Source of the DNA: a virus
Reading direction: 5' to 3' (one strand)
Virus record (IMG/VR): IMGVR_UViG_3300046011_003336
Coordinates: 1-20,057 of that record
DNA: 20,057 nt
In this document: positions 5,571-12,540 of the stretch, piece after piece
Position numbering within the stretch: position 1 is the stretch's first letter
Layout of the letters: the number at the start of each line of letters is the position of its first letter
Notes under the pieces: generated by a model
What the model saw: the letters and a program-made list of their open reading frames with translations, nothing else
The model's database searches: none
What the model was told of the DNA's origin: nothing
Program-made: the position numbers and the translations under genes

Positions 5571-6194
5571 ATGACGACAAAAAACCAAATTGGTTTGGCA
5601 GTAGATTGGATTGCCGCTGTAGTTTTGGCAGCCACTCTAATTGTCGCACCAAGTATGGCGTATGCTAAGTCTGCGCCCTTGGCGGATAGTGCAGGGAATC
5701 CTGTCACCGCTGATGCACAAGAAAGAAAAGCAGAGAAAGAAAAGGTTTGGACATTACCAGAAAAATGTAATGACAAGCCATCTAAAATTCTTTTTAAGGC
5801 AGGATTTACAAAGCCTGGAATGCTTAGAGGAATGTGGGCTATAACCTGGAGAGAATCTAAGCACCAGAACCTTGATGAAGGTTCCCCATGGTATTCAGGT
5901 GCTCTAGGATGGGCACAGATACAGACGAGTGCATGGTCTGGAAAATCATGGTGGTCTAGGTCTGCAATGCTAGATAGATACCAGCAGTCGGTCATTGTTA
6001 AGAAACATTTCTTTGACAAGGGACTGATGCATAACTGGGGATATGGATATTCCCATAAAAAAGATACATGGTACGTTGATGCAGGTATGTATTACTCCCT
6101 TTGGGGATCAGGATTGACATATTCATGGGTAATTGCACCATTCAATACTGGATGGTCTTTATTCCCTGGAAAATGTACTCCTAAAAAGGTATAA
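5571..6194 (+). CDS. Secreted lysozyme/transglycosylase-like protein
   Basis: This 207-residue protein has a signal peptide: a short basic N terminus, a hydrophobic segment at about residues 8-30, and a probable cleavage site AYA-K near 32. The mature part resembles lytic transglycosylase and lysozyme-like domains, with a candidate catalytic glutamate in WRESK followed by SGALGWAQI, the usual E...S.ALGW/GL.Q arrangement. It is rich in tryptophan. The likely substrate is host peptidoglycan. An exported enzyme with its own promoter might take part in lysis or in envelope remodelling, rather than being a virion component. I chose ATG 5571 because AAGGAGGT at 5559-5566 precedes it by 4 bases; the in-frame ATG at 5547 lies upstream of that site. 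Disulfide-capable cysteines are present (C61-type and near the C terminus). Confidence 0.72.
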   Translation: MTTKNQIGLAVDWIAAVVLAATLIVAPSMAYAKSAPLADSAGNPVTADAQERKAEKEKVWTLPEKCNDKPSKILFKAGFTKPGMLRGMWAITWRESKHQNLDEGSPWYSGALGWAQIQTSAWSGKSWWSRSAMLDRYQQSVIVKKHFFDKGLMHNWGYGYSHKKDTWYVDAGMYYSLWGSGLTYSWVIAPFNTGWSLFPGKCTPKKV

Positions 6195-6195
6195 T
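6190..6195 (+). promoter_or_regulatory. TATAAT -10 candidate overlapping a gene end
   Basis: TATAAT spans the last codon and stop of the lysozyme-like gene. A poor -35 (TGGAAA, 6167-6172) lies 17 bases upstream. Initiation near 6202 would put the strong hairpin at the extreme 5' end of the mRNA. Confidence 0.4.
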
Positions 6196-6204
6196 GTAAG
6201 GCAG

Positions 6205-6259
6205 ATGGTATGGCGGGGGAAACACAATAAAATGTGCGGCAACACCCCCGCCATACCGT
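6205..6259 (+). promoter_or_regulatory. Strong GC-rich stem-loop in 5' leader of glycosyltransferase gene
   Basis: GGTATGGCGGGGG (6207-6219) pairs perfectly with 6245-6257, with two further outer pairs (A-T and a G-T wobble). The 25-base loop can form a 4-bp CACA/TGTG inner hairpin. No T tract follows, so an intrinsic terminator is unlikely. It ends 8 bases before the GGAG ribosome site at 6268-6271. Confidence 0.65.
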
Positions 6260-6275
6260 AACTTATTGGAGAATA

Positions 6276-7433
6276 ATGAGAATAGGTTTTCTTTCAACAG
6301 ACTGGGGTGACCATTTTGAATCACAGCCGGGTGGATGTACTAACGTAAGAATGATGGGGCCAGCCATTCAACTAAGAACTATTGGTCATGAAGTAATGAT
6401 TGGAGAAATTGGCTGGAAGGACGGAGAGGGATTCGTTGCAGTTCAGCCAGTAGAAAGAGTTAAAGTTCGTGACCGTAGCGTAATTACTAAATACGACAGG
6501 GGTTTTGACAAACTTGATGTTGTAGTTCTTAAATTATTTATGCACGAAGACGCTCCCAAGTATATTGAAGAGGCAAAAAGATTAGGGCAAACAGTAATTA
6601 TAGATACTGATGATCACTTTGAGAAACTTCCAGAAGATAATTTAGCATTCATTACTACTGACCCAGAAACTCATCCAGAAAATAATAGAGATCACCTTAT
6701 TGCCACATATCCACTAGCAGATGGTATTATCGCAAGCACTAAGTTTTTAGAAGAAAGAATGCGTAAATATAATAAAAATGTCTATCGCATTTCAAATTCC
6801 CTAAATCCTTCAGACTTCATGTATAGAATAGATACTGCTGGAACAAAACCTACTATTGGTTGGGTTGGAATTATGATGTGGAGGGTAAACGATCTTAAAG
6901 ATGTTGCTGCTCCAATAAAAACTATGGTGGACACCTACGGCCTTAAATTTCATCATAGTGGCATCATGCTTGATAAACCTTACTGGGCGGCAGAAACTAT
7001 TGGCATAGATCCAGGCAAAATGAGTGGCTATTGCGGGTGTAGACCACAACACTATGGAAATATTTTTATGCCTATAGATATTGGAATTGTACCGTTAACT
7101 AAAAATGAATTTAATGAAGCCAAGAGTAATCTGAAAGGTTTAGAATACTCCCTATCTGGAATACCTTTCGTAGCCTCTGATACCAAAGAGTATAGAGATC
7201 TTGCCGACATGGGTGTTGGAAGGATCGCTAAATCTTCTAAGGATTGGATAAAACACATTAAAAAATTGTTAGATCCAGAGGTCAGAGAAGAGGAACGTCA
7301 GAATAACTATAAGATAGTTTCTCAAAACTTTAACCTTAACCTTACAAAATATAAATGGTCTGAGGCTATAGAACTTATACATATAGAAGCACAAAAGAAC
7401 AGGATTAAACAATACCAACTAATTAAGGTATAA
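6276..7433 (+). CDS. GT-B glycosyltransferase (GT4-like)
   Basis: This 385-residue protein starts with MRIGFLSTDWGDH and a glycine-rich turn (PGGCTNVRM) typical of the N-terminal Rossmann domain of GT-B enzymes. The C-terminal domain has the acceptor/donor loop EAKSNLKGLEYSLSGIPFVASDTKEY, where the E-rich nucleotide-sugar binding motif of GT4-type enzymes is found. It should transfer a sugar from a nucleotide-sugar donor to an unknown acceptor in the cytoplasm. I chose ATG 6276 (GGAG at 6268-6271); an in-frame GTG at 6234 lies in the hairpin loop. It stands apart from the main sugar operon by about 2.4 kb and has its own leader hairpin, so it may act on a different acceptor or carry out the first sugar addition. 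Confidence 0.82.
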   Translation: MRIGFLSTDWGDHFESQPGGCTNVRMMGPAIQLRTIGHEVMIGEIGWKDGEGFVAVQPVERVKVRDRSVITKYDRGFDKLDVVVLKLFMHEDAPKYIEEAKRLGQTVIIDTDDHFEKLPEDNLAFITTDPETHPENNRDHLIATYPLADGIIASTKFLEERMRKYNKNVYRISNSLNPSDFMYRIDTAGTKPTIGWVGIMMWRVNDLKDVAAPIKTMVDTYGLKFHHSGIMLDKPYWAAETIGIDPGKMSGYCGCRPQHYGNIFMPIDIGIVPLTKNEFNEAKSNLKGLEYSLSGIPFVASDTKEYRDLADMGVGRIAKSSKDWIKHIKKLLDPEVREEERQNNYKIVSQNFNLNLTKYKWSEAIELIHIEAQKNRIKQYQLIKV

Positions 7434-7434
7434 T
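7406..7434 (+). promoter_or_regulatory. Promoter candidate with TATAAT
   Basis: A -10 TATAAT (7429-7434), overlapping the end of the glycosyltransferase gene, lies 17 bases after TAAACA (7406-7411). It would serve the small genes from 7462. A strong GGGAGG ribosome site follows at 7450-7455. Confidence 0.5.
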
Positions 7435-7461
7435 TAATTATTAAATGATTGGGAGGCTGTC

Positions 7462-7656
7462 ATGCCGTATGATATTAGACAGAATTATCGAGGAAAGTCT
7501 GGATACTCTGTAGTTAGTGAAGATGGTTCTGTTCGTGGAACACATAGGACTAGAAGAGAGGCTGTAGAGCAACAACGCGCTCTTTATGCTGCAGAGTCAC
7601 AGACTAATAAAGGTTTCTGGGGCGGACTCTTCACCAATAACAAGGCAGGTAAATAA
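7462..7656 (+). CDS. Small conserved phage protein with FWGG tail
   Basis: This 64-residue basic protein has a single small domain of the pattern GYSVVSEDGSVRGTHRTRREAVEQQRAL, a fold that I recognise as recurring in phage head-region proteins, where a glycine-rich beta turn leads to an Ala/Gln-rich helix ending ALYAAE. The C-terminal tail is TNKGFWGGLF. The last A of its stop overlaps the next start. ATG 7462 follows GGGAGG (7450-7455). The role is unknown; the tail it shares with the next gene is discussed in the findings. Confidence 0.75.
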   Translation: MPYDIRQNYRGKSGYSVVSEDGSVRGTHRTRREAVEQQRALYAAESQTNKGFWGGLFTNNKAGK

Positions 7657-7982
7657 TGAATGCAGAATTGTACTCTCAGTTGACGGATGCAGAAAAAGAA
7701 TTTCATAATGCCCTCATGTCAATCTCTGAAAGATACGGGACATTAGACAATGAAGATTTAGGCATCTGGGTAGGATATGAATCTGCAGAAGAAAATGAAG
7801 ATGCTGCTATTGGGGTAAAGTGTTCAAACTGTACTCTTTACAATGCCCCTAACGGATGTGCTATCCTTTCTTATGCAGTAGAGCCAGAGGCTAAGTGCAG
7901 GCTCGCTGTTATCCCTCCGGGATATGTTAATGCATCCCCCATGAACAAAAGTTTCTGGGGCGGAAAGATTATCAAAAAATAG
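7656..7982 (+). CDS. Four-cysteine phage protein with FWGG tail
   Basis: This 108-residue protein has an acidic N-terminal helix and a central four-cysteine domain: CSNC (C56, C59), NGC (C68) and AKC (C81), followed by RLAVIPPGYV. The spacing C-x2-C-x8-C-x12-C resembles the high-potential iron-sulfur or zinc-type small domains found in phage head-region genes. The C terminus, NKSFWGGKIIKK, repeats the tail motif of the preceding protein. It starts on the stop codon of the preceding gene (one-base overlap). A structural or assembly role is plausible from position and from related phages, not from direct evidence. Confidence 0.75.
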   Translation: MNAELYSQLTDAEKEFHNALMSISERYGTLDNEDLGIWVGYESAEENEDAAIGVKCSNCTLYNAPNGCAILSYAVEPEAKCRLAVIPPGYVNASPMNKSFWGGKIIKK

Positions 7983-7996
7983 TAGATTGGTCTAAA

Positions 7997-8365
7997 ATGA
8001 AAATTCTTGTTTACGGAAGCAATAAGTTTTCCGATTATGATACCTTTACTCGCGCTGTAGTTGTCGCTATTGATAACGTAGTAGATAGTATAGATGGCAA
8101 ACTTGATATTTATACGGCGGGTCCATACAAAGTAAATCAATTTACAGCAGAATTTGTCAATAAAACAGAGGGATTCTTTAGACAAAAGGGAATAAAATCA
8201 AGATTCTATCGCGTACTAAAGAATGACGTTGTGGAAAACTTTGACAAGTATGGTATTAATAGTGTAGTATATTTATCAACGAAGAATGAAAGAGCAGAGA
8301 TATTTGACACAGTAATATCTACTGCTGAACAGAACGATGTTCCTGTCAACATCTATAAGGTATAG
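7997..8365 (+). CDS. Rossmann-like protein, possibly SLOG/DUF2493 type
   Basis: This 122-residue protein starts with MKILVYGSNKFSDYDTF, resembling the glycine-containing first strand and turn of SLOG/DUF2493 (YspA-like) proteins, and continues with alternating strands and helices. The C-terminal half, with a strand VVYLST, a helix and DVPVNIYKV, fits the last two strands of such a fold. SLOG proteins bind nucleotides or related ligands. The central segment is divergent, so the assignment is tentative. There is no clear Shine-Dalgarno; a short gap of 14 bases separates it from the previous gene. Confidence 0.55.
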   Translation: MKILVYGSNKFSDYDTFTRAVVVAIDNVVDSIDGKLDIYTAGPYKVNQFTAEFVNKTEGFFRQKGIKSRFYRVLKNDVVENFDKYGINSVVYLSTKNERAEIFDTVISTAEQNDVPVNIYKV

Positions 8366-8373
8366 GAGAAATA

Positions 8374-8409
8374 ATGAGGATCATTAAAGGAGAAGGTCGC
8401 AGTATCTAA
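8374..8409 (+). other. Mini open frame (11 codons) ahead of the deaminase
   Basis: ATG 8374 follows AGGAG (8364-8368) at good spacing and reads 11 codons to TAA at 8407-8409. It contains a second ribosome site, AAAGGAG (8386-8392), and part of a hairpin. It is either a leader peptide or the true start of the deaminase joined by a frame change. See the finding on 8374-8758. Confidence 0.35.
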
Positions 8410-8417
8410 GCGCGACC
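8395..8417 (+). promoter_or_regulatory. Small hairpin between ribosome site and deaminase
   Basis: GGTCGC (8395-8400) pairs with GCGACC (8412-8417) around an 11-base loop. It lies immediately after AAAGGAG (8386-8392) and includes the stop codon of the mini frame. Confidence 0.4.
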
Positions 8418-8443
8418 AAGCATATCTTTCAGTAGCATCATAT

Positions 8444-8758
8444 ATGGCATCTCAATCATCATGCAGAATGAAGCACGGGTCTGTAATTGTTAAGGGTGGT
8501 AGAGTTATTTCTACCGGACTTAATAAAGAGAGAAGTCATCCAAGAATAGTATCAAGCGAGCATATCAAAGATCATTGTTCAGTACATGCTGAAATAGATG
8601 CTATAAAGAAGGCAAAAGATGTTTCAGGTGCGACTATTTATGTAGCAAGAGTAAATAGGCGTGGAGAGCAAAGAGACAGTAAGCCATGTAGCAGATGCTA
8701 TGAAGTAATTAGAAATAGTGGAATCAAGAAGATTATTTACACAACTAGCGAGGAATAA
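8444..8758 (+). CDS. Cytidine/dCMP deaminase-family protein
   Basis: This 104-residue zinc-dependent deaminase has the HAE motif at residues 48-50 (zinc histidine and catalytic glutamate) and PCSRC at 81-85 (two zinc cysteines). The segment KHGSVIVKGGRVISTGLN is the usual substrate-pocket strand pair. It probably deaminates a cytosine nucleotide or nucleoside; a related MafB19/Tad-type nucleic acid target cannot be excluded. The frame stays open upstream of ATG 8444 back to 8378, and residues coded at 8405-8443 (SKRDQAYLSVASY) look like the first helix of the domain, yet no ATG, GTG or TTG occurs there. ATG 8444 would therefore truncate that helix. The stop overlaps the next ATG. Confidence 0.78.
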   Translation: MASQSSCRMKHGSVIVKGGRVISTGLNKERSHPRIVSSEHIKDHCSVHAEIDAIKKAKDVSGATIYVARVNRRGEQRDSKPCSRCYEVIRNSGIKKIIYTTSEE

Positions 8759-8976
8759 TGTCTTTAACAACGATTGGTTATGATCAGGCTCATGAGTTAG
8801 TAGATTCTAATAAGAATCTATTCTGGGATGGGTGGACTATTGTAGACTGGAAGCCATTTAAGGATGCCATCTATAAGAAGAATGGAATGTTTCGTAATGG
8901 TAAGTGGGGAGTAGCAAAAACCTACAAGCCAGAGAATGATGGATGGAAAGTGCCAGCAAAATATGTGGGTAGATGA
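8758..8976 (+). CDS. Small tryptophan-rich hypothetical protein
   Basis: This 72-residue basic protein with five or more tryptophans (WDGWTIVDWKPF and later) starts on the last base of the deaminase stop, indicating translational coupling. I do not recognise a domain. The repeated pattern of W-G/D near lysines suggests a compact beta-rich fold. Its 3' end overlaps the WhiB-like gene by 14 bases. Confidence 0.7.
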   Translation: MSLTTIGYDQAHELVDSNKNLFWDGWTIVDWKPFKDAIYKKNGMFRNGKWGVAKTYKPENDGWKVPAKYVGR

Positions 8977-9241
8977 AGCACTATGCGCTGGTACGGATAC
9001 CGAACTTTATTTCGATAAATACGAGTCAGATCAAGATACCGCTAGAGAGATAGATAGAATGTGTCTTTCTTGTCCAGTTATAAAAGAATGTTTTGATCAA
9101 GGTGTAAGAAGTGAATCTTACGGGGTTTGGGGCGGCATTTTCTTAAATGAAGGTAAACTAGATAATGTAAGAAACTCACATAAAACAGAGGCAGTTTGGA
9201 TAAGGCTTCTACCTTTGATTTCTGAGGAGAAAAAATGGTAG
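8963..9241 (+). CDS. WhiB-like iron-sulfur transcription regulator
   Basis: This 92-residue protein has the four cysteines of the WhiB-like (Wbl) family at residues 8, 34, 37 and 43 (C-x25-C-x2-C-x5-C), which hold a [4Fe-4S] cluster, and the following GVWGG turn (54-58). Wbl proteins are found in actinobacteria and their phages and act with the primary sigma factor at promoters. The C-terminal part after GVWGG is about 34 residues and lacks the usual strongly basic DNA-binding tail, so it may act through protein contact only or as a dominant competitor of host Wbl proteins. I chose ATG 8963 because it gives the short N terminus usual in the family; an in-frame ATG at 8936 adds nine residues. 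Confidence 0.88.
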   Translation: MWVDEALCAGTDTELYFDKYESDQDTAREIDRMCLSCPVIKECFDQGVRSESYGVWGGIFLNEGKLDNVRNSHKTEAVWIRLLPLISEEKKW

Positions 9242-9480
9242 ATAAGTTGGTTCTTAATGTTCTAAAAGAGAACAAACCACCATATAATATAGTTGTAGAC
9301 ATTGTAGAAACACCTAGTTACGTTGCTCTAAGAGTGTACGAAAACGAGGTAATGTCATTGTCTAACGAAAAGCAACTGATTGTAATGGAATACCTACACA
9401 AACTGCGTAACATTGTGACAACGTTTGGGATAAAATGTCATTTTCAAGGTGTTCCAGGAGATCCACCTAGGAGAATCTAA
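9235..9480 (+). CDS. Hypothetical protein, alpha/beta
   Basis: This 81-residue protein starts at ATG 9235, with a good GAGGAG site just upstream, and overlaps the WhiB-like gene by 7 bases. Alternating predicted strands (NIVVDIVE, VALRVYE) and a long helix (EKQLIVMEYLHKLRNIV) suggest a small alpha/beta fold. It ends PPRRI. No family is recognised. Its stop overlaps the following ATG by one base. Confidence 0.7.
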   Translation: MVDKLVLNVLKENKPPYNIVVDIVETPSYVALRVYENEVMSLSNEKQLIVMEYLHKLRNIVTTFGIKCHFQGVPGDPPRRI

Positions 9481-9653
9481 TGGAGATGGTCTGGATTGAG
9501 TCCGAACGTTGTTGGGGTAAGGTCATACAAAGAAATACTTCTTACTGCATCGTAAAGTACTACAAATCTGGTATGTATTATGAGGAAGTCATAGAGATAG
9601 AAGATCTAGTAGATTTGCAAGATATGGGAATAGATTACGAAGAGGGTGTTTAG
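9480..9653 (+). CDS. Small acidic hypothetical protein
   Basis: This 57-residue protein begins on the last base of the preceding stop and ends on the first base of the next start. It has a beta-rich start (WGKVIQ, SYCIVKYY) and an acidic C-terminal helix with many Glu and Asp. The pattern resembles small SH3-like or Tudor-like barrels seen in phages, but this is a guess from composition. Function is unknown. Confidence 0.65.
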   Translation: MEMVWIESERCWGKVIQRNTSYCIVKYYKSGMYYEEVIEIEDLVDLQDMGIDYEEGV

Positions 9654-9835
9654 TGTTTAAAAGAAAAGATGCGGTTCAAGTTAAACAGCCGCAGGAATAC
9701 TATTGCTCTAACCCAGGCTGCCTGAATGAGGTTGCTGATTTTAGCCCATTAAAAAATCTTCTTACAGACGAAGCCCATAATAACTACGCAGACTTTTACT
9801 GTTTTGATTGTATAGTTGAGGAAAGGTTCATATGA
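9653..9835 (+). CDS. Small zinc-ribbon protein
   Basis: This 60-residue protein starts at GTG 9653, coupled to the preceding stop, and overlaps the Gmd gene by 4 bases. It has cysteine pairs at C18/C23 (CSNPGC) and C50/C53 (CFDC), consistent with one bound zinc. The region between is acidic. It lies at the entry to the sugar operon, and its overlap suggests co-translation with Gmd, but no functional link to sugar metabolism is evident. Confidence 0.68.
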   Translation: MFKRKDAVQVKQPQEYYCSNPGCLNEVADFSPLKNLLTDEAHNNYADFYCFDCIVEERFI

Positions 9836-10839
9836 AAAAAGCACTAATTACAGGTATTACTGGTCAAGATGGTTCATATCTAGCAGAATTACTTTTAGAT
9901 AAAGGGTATCTTGTTTACGGAGTTAAAAGACGTTCATCGTCACTAAATACCGAAAGAATCGACCACCTGTTTGATCATCCAAATTTAGAATTAGTGTACG
10001 GAGATCTGACAGATTCCTCTTCTATGATAAAGATTATTAATGACACCAGGCCGGATGAAGTATATAACCTTGGTGCTCAGAGTCATGTTCAGGTGTCATT
10101 CGATACACCAGAGTATACGGCGCAGTCTGATGCGGTCGGACCTCTAAGAATTCTAGAGGCTATTAGAACATTGGGGCTGCAACATGATACTAGGTTTTAT
10201 CAAGCGGCTACATCAGAAATGTATGGACTTGTTCAAGAGGTGCCACAAACTGAGAAGACGCCGTTCTACCCTAGATCTCCTTATGGAGTAGCAAAACTAT
10301 ATGGATACTGGATTACAAAAAACTACCGTGAGTCCTACGATATGTATGCGTGTAGCGGAATACTGTTCAACCATGAGTCCCCTCGCCGTGGAGAAACATT
10401 TGTAACTAGGAAAATTACGCGAGGTCTGGCGGCTATTAAAAGAGGTGAATTAGACACTTTACAGTTAGGAAATCTTAATGCTTTACGAGACTGGGGCCAC
10501 GCAAAAGACTTTGTTAAAGCAATGTGGCTAATGCTTAATCAAGATGATCCAGAAGATTATGTTATTTCTACGGGAGAAGAGCACTCTGTAAGGGAATTTA
10601 TTGAAGCCTGTACCCCATTCTTTGGAATGAATATAGAGTGGTCTGGTGATGGCAGGGATGAGATAGGAATTGATAGAAATACAGGAAAGACAGTAGTTTC
10701 TGTTAATGAAAAATACTTTAGACCAGCAGAAGTTGATAGACTGGTGGGTGACTCGTCTAAGGCTAGAAGAGAACTGGGCTGGACACAAGAGTATTCGTTC
10801 TATGATTTAGTAAGGGAAATGTGCCTTGCCGAACTATGA
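9832..10839 (+). CDS. gmd: GDP-mannose 4,6-dehydratase
   Basis: This 335-residue short-chain dehydrogenase converts GDP-D-mannose to GDP-4-keto-6-deoxy-D-mannose using bound NADP. It has the family-specific nucleotide-binding start [13 protein letters not shown] (residues 7-19), the [11 protein letters not shown] segment (33-43) that contacts the cofactor phosphate, catalytic T127 and E129 in the ATSEMYG motif, and the Y151/K155 pair in [16 protein letters not shown] and the C-terminal [13 protein letters not shown] segment are characteristic of Gmd. Length is normal. It is the first enzyme of the operon and the common precursor step for GDP-fucose, GDP-perosamine and GDP-colitose. ATG 9832 overlaps the upstream zinc-ribbon gene. 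Confidence 0.93.
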   Translation: MKKALITGITGQDGSYLAELLLDKGYLVYGVKRRSSSLNTERIDHLFDHPNLELVYGDLTDSSSMIKIINDTRPDEVYNLGAQSHVQVSFDTPEYTAQSDAVGPLRILEAIRTLGLQHDTRFYQAATSEMYGLVQEVPQTEKTPFYPRSPYGVAKLYGYWITKNYRESYDMYACSGILFNHESPRRGETFVTRKITRGLAAIKRGELDTLQLGNLNALRDWGHAKDFVKAMWLMLNQDDPEDYVISTGEEHSVREFIEACTPFFGMNIEWSGDGRDEIGIDRNTGKTVVSVNEKYFRPAEVDRLVGDSSKARRELGWTQEYSFYDLVREMCLAEL

Positions 10840-11608
10840 CGTTACTATTAAGGCTCACCCAAAGGACTATTATAAACTTCCTTATGTCATATCTAGTCTT
10901 AGGCATCTAAGGCCGGGTTTTGACAATATCTATATTGTAAGCCCAGATGGGCATGTTCCAGACTCTGTGTATAAAAATAAAATTATCCCGATTAAGGATA
11001 CTGATGTTAATCCATTTATAGATAAAACAAAGTTTAATCATAGGTATAACTGGTGCTGGGTGAATATGGTTTCTATCACTCAGGAGTTTACTGAGAACGA
11101 CCTATACTTTGATGTTCAAGCAGACAACTTTTTCCTAAATGATTTAGACTTGTTTTCTGAGGATGGAAAGCCCAGACTGTTTAAAACAAAAGCAAATCCA
11201 AATAATAATAACGTCTGGCCTGGGTATTTTAACTTTAGTAAGTCTATGTTTAATATAGACAAAGTTACAATGGGGTCTTCATACATAATTGAATTCATGA
11301 TGTATGACAGGAGTAAATTAAAATCTTTATATCAGCCTCTGGATAAAAGTATTATGATTGAAAAATCATACAACGAGGTTAGTCCATATTCTTATCCAGC
11401 AGATCAGGAGATATTTGGCAACCTGATTGAATCAAGATTCCCAGATTCCTATGAAATAGTAGGACCAGTTGAAACGTACCTAAGCGGAGATACAAATAGG
11501 GATGAAAATATAAATAGAACCCTGGAGTATATTACTGAAGTAAAATCTCAACACCCAGATGCTATAGCATGTAGCCATCATACATATTGGATGCCAGAAT
11601 GGAACTAG
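10826..11608 (+). CDS. DUF6492-like glycosyltransferase
   Basis: This 260-residue protein resembles the DUF6492 group of GT-A-like proteins: the opening [21 protein letters not shown], a strand IYIVSPD, an acidic segment [10 protein letters not shown] that stands where the metal-binding DxD-type motif would be, and a late acidic/aromatic region ([10 protein letters not shown]). It probably transfers a sugar in the cytoplasm. The only start that gives the complete first strand is TTG 10826, with AAGGGA a few bases upstream; the gene overlaps gmd by 14 bases and fcl-like by 10. The specificity is unknown. Confidence 0.68.
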   Translation: MPNYDVTIKAHPKDYYKLPYVISSLRHLRPGFDNIYIVSPDGHVPDSVYKNKIIPIKDTDVNPFIDKTKFNHRYNWCWVNMVSITQEFTENDLYFDVQADNFFLNDLDLFSEDGKPRLFKTKANPNNNNVWPGYFNFSKSMFNIDKVTMGSSYIIEFMMYDRSKLKSLYQPLDKSIMIEKSYNEVSPYSYPADQEIFGNLIESRFPDSYEIVGPVETYLSGDTNRDENINRTLEYITEVKSQHPDAIACSHHTYWMPEWN

Positions 11609-12540
11609 ATAGTAGGATTTATGTAGCAGGTCATAGAGGTCTTGTTGGATCTGCCATTGTTAGAAGGTTAAAGTCTCTTGGTTATAATAAAATTATTACA
11701 GACACAAAGAATGAATTGGATCTGAGGCATCAGGAGTCTACAAGAAACTTTATTAAATTGCATAAGCCAGAGTATGTATTCCTAGCAGCAGCAAAGGTTG
11801 GTGGGATTAATTACAATAAAAACCATCCGGGAGATTTTATTTATGATAACCTTCAAATACAAAATAATGTCATAAATACATCTTACGAACTTGGGGTTGA
11901 AAAACTTTTGTTTTTAGGATCGTCATGTATCTACCCAAAGATTTGTGAGCAGCCCATTAAAGAATCTGCCCTTCTAAACTCACCACTAGAGCCTACCAAT
12001 GAAGCCTATGCTATTGCTAAAATAGCAGGACTAAAGATGTGTCAGATGTACACGGATCAGTATGGCTTTAATACTGTATCCGCTATGCCAGCCAACCTTT
12101 ATGGGCCTAATGATAATTTTAATTCTGAGCAGTCTCATGTCATACCTGCAATGATAAAAAAGTTTTTAAATGCAATAGTCAATCAAGATAGTCAAGTTAC
12201 TTTCTTTGGCGACGGGAGCCCGATAAGAGACTTCATGTATGTAGACGACCTTGCTGATGCCTGCATATTTTTGATGAATAATTATAATAACCCCAACCAT
12301 ATAAACGTTGGATCTGGACTTGATGTTTCAATTAAATATCTAGCACAACTAATATCTTCTATTGTTGGATACACCGGAGAAGTTATATGGGATGAGTCTA
12401 AACCAAATGGCTCTCCAAGAAGAACTCTTGACACATATAGGATGGATGCGCTAGGATGGTATCCAAAGACCTCTCTTATGCAGGGGCTAGCAAATACTAT
12501 AGACTGGTATAAAAGAACAGGTGGAGATCGTGAACTATAA
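11599..12540 (+). CDS. GDP-fucose synthase/GDP-colitose synthase-like epimerase-reductase
   Basis: This 313-residue SDR has the start IYVAGHRGLVGSAIVRRL (residues 7-24) and the full catalytic set of GDP-L-fucose synthase: S108/C110 in GSSCIYP, Y137 and K141 in YAIAK, and H180 in SEQSHVIPAMI. These enzymes epimerise C5 (and C3 in fucose synthesis) and reduce C4 of GDP-4-keto-6-deoxy-mannose. ColC, the GDP-L-colitose synthase, is a related C5-epimerase/C4-reductase. Because the next gene looks like ColD, this one could be ColC-like rather than Fcl; sequence alone by eye does not settle it. I chose ATG 11599; an in-frame TTG at 11587 is possible. It overlaps both neighbours. Confidence 0.85.
   Translation: MELDSRIYVAGHRGLVGSAIVRRLKSLGYNKIITDTKNELDLRHQESTRNFIKLHKPEYVFLAAAKVGGINYNKNHPGDFIYDNLQIQNNVINTSYELGVEKLLFLGSSCIYPKICEQPIKESALLNSPLEPTNEAYAIAKIAGLKMCQMYTDQYGFNTVSAMPANLYGPNDNFNSEQSHVIPAMIKKFLNAIVNQDSQVTFFGDGSPIRDFMYVDDLADACIFLMNNYNNPNHINVGSGLDVSIKYLAQLISSIVGYTGEVIWDESKPNGSPRRTLDTYRMDALGWYPKTSLMQGLANTIDWYKRTGGDREL

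Noticed and set aside
6234-6275. GTG 6234 as start of the glycosyltransferase
   Set aside because: It lies within the hairpin loop and stem. ATG 6276 has a good ribosome site and gives a normal Rossmann N terminus.
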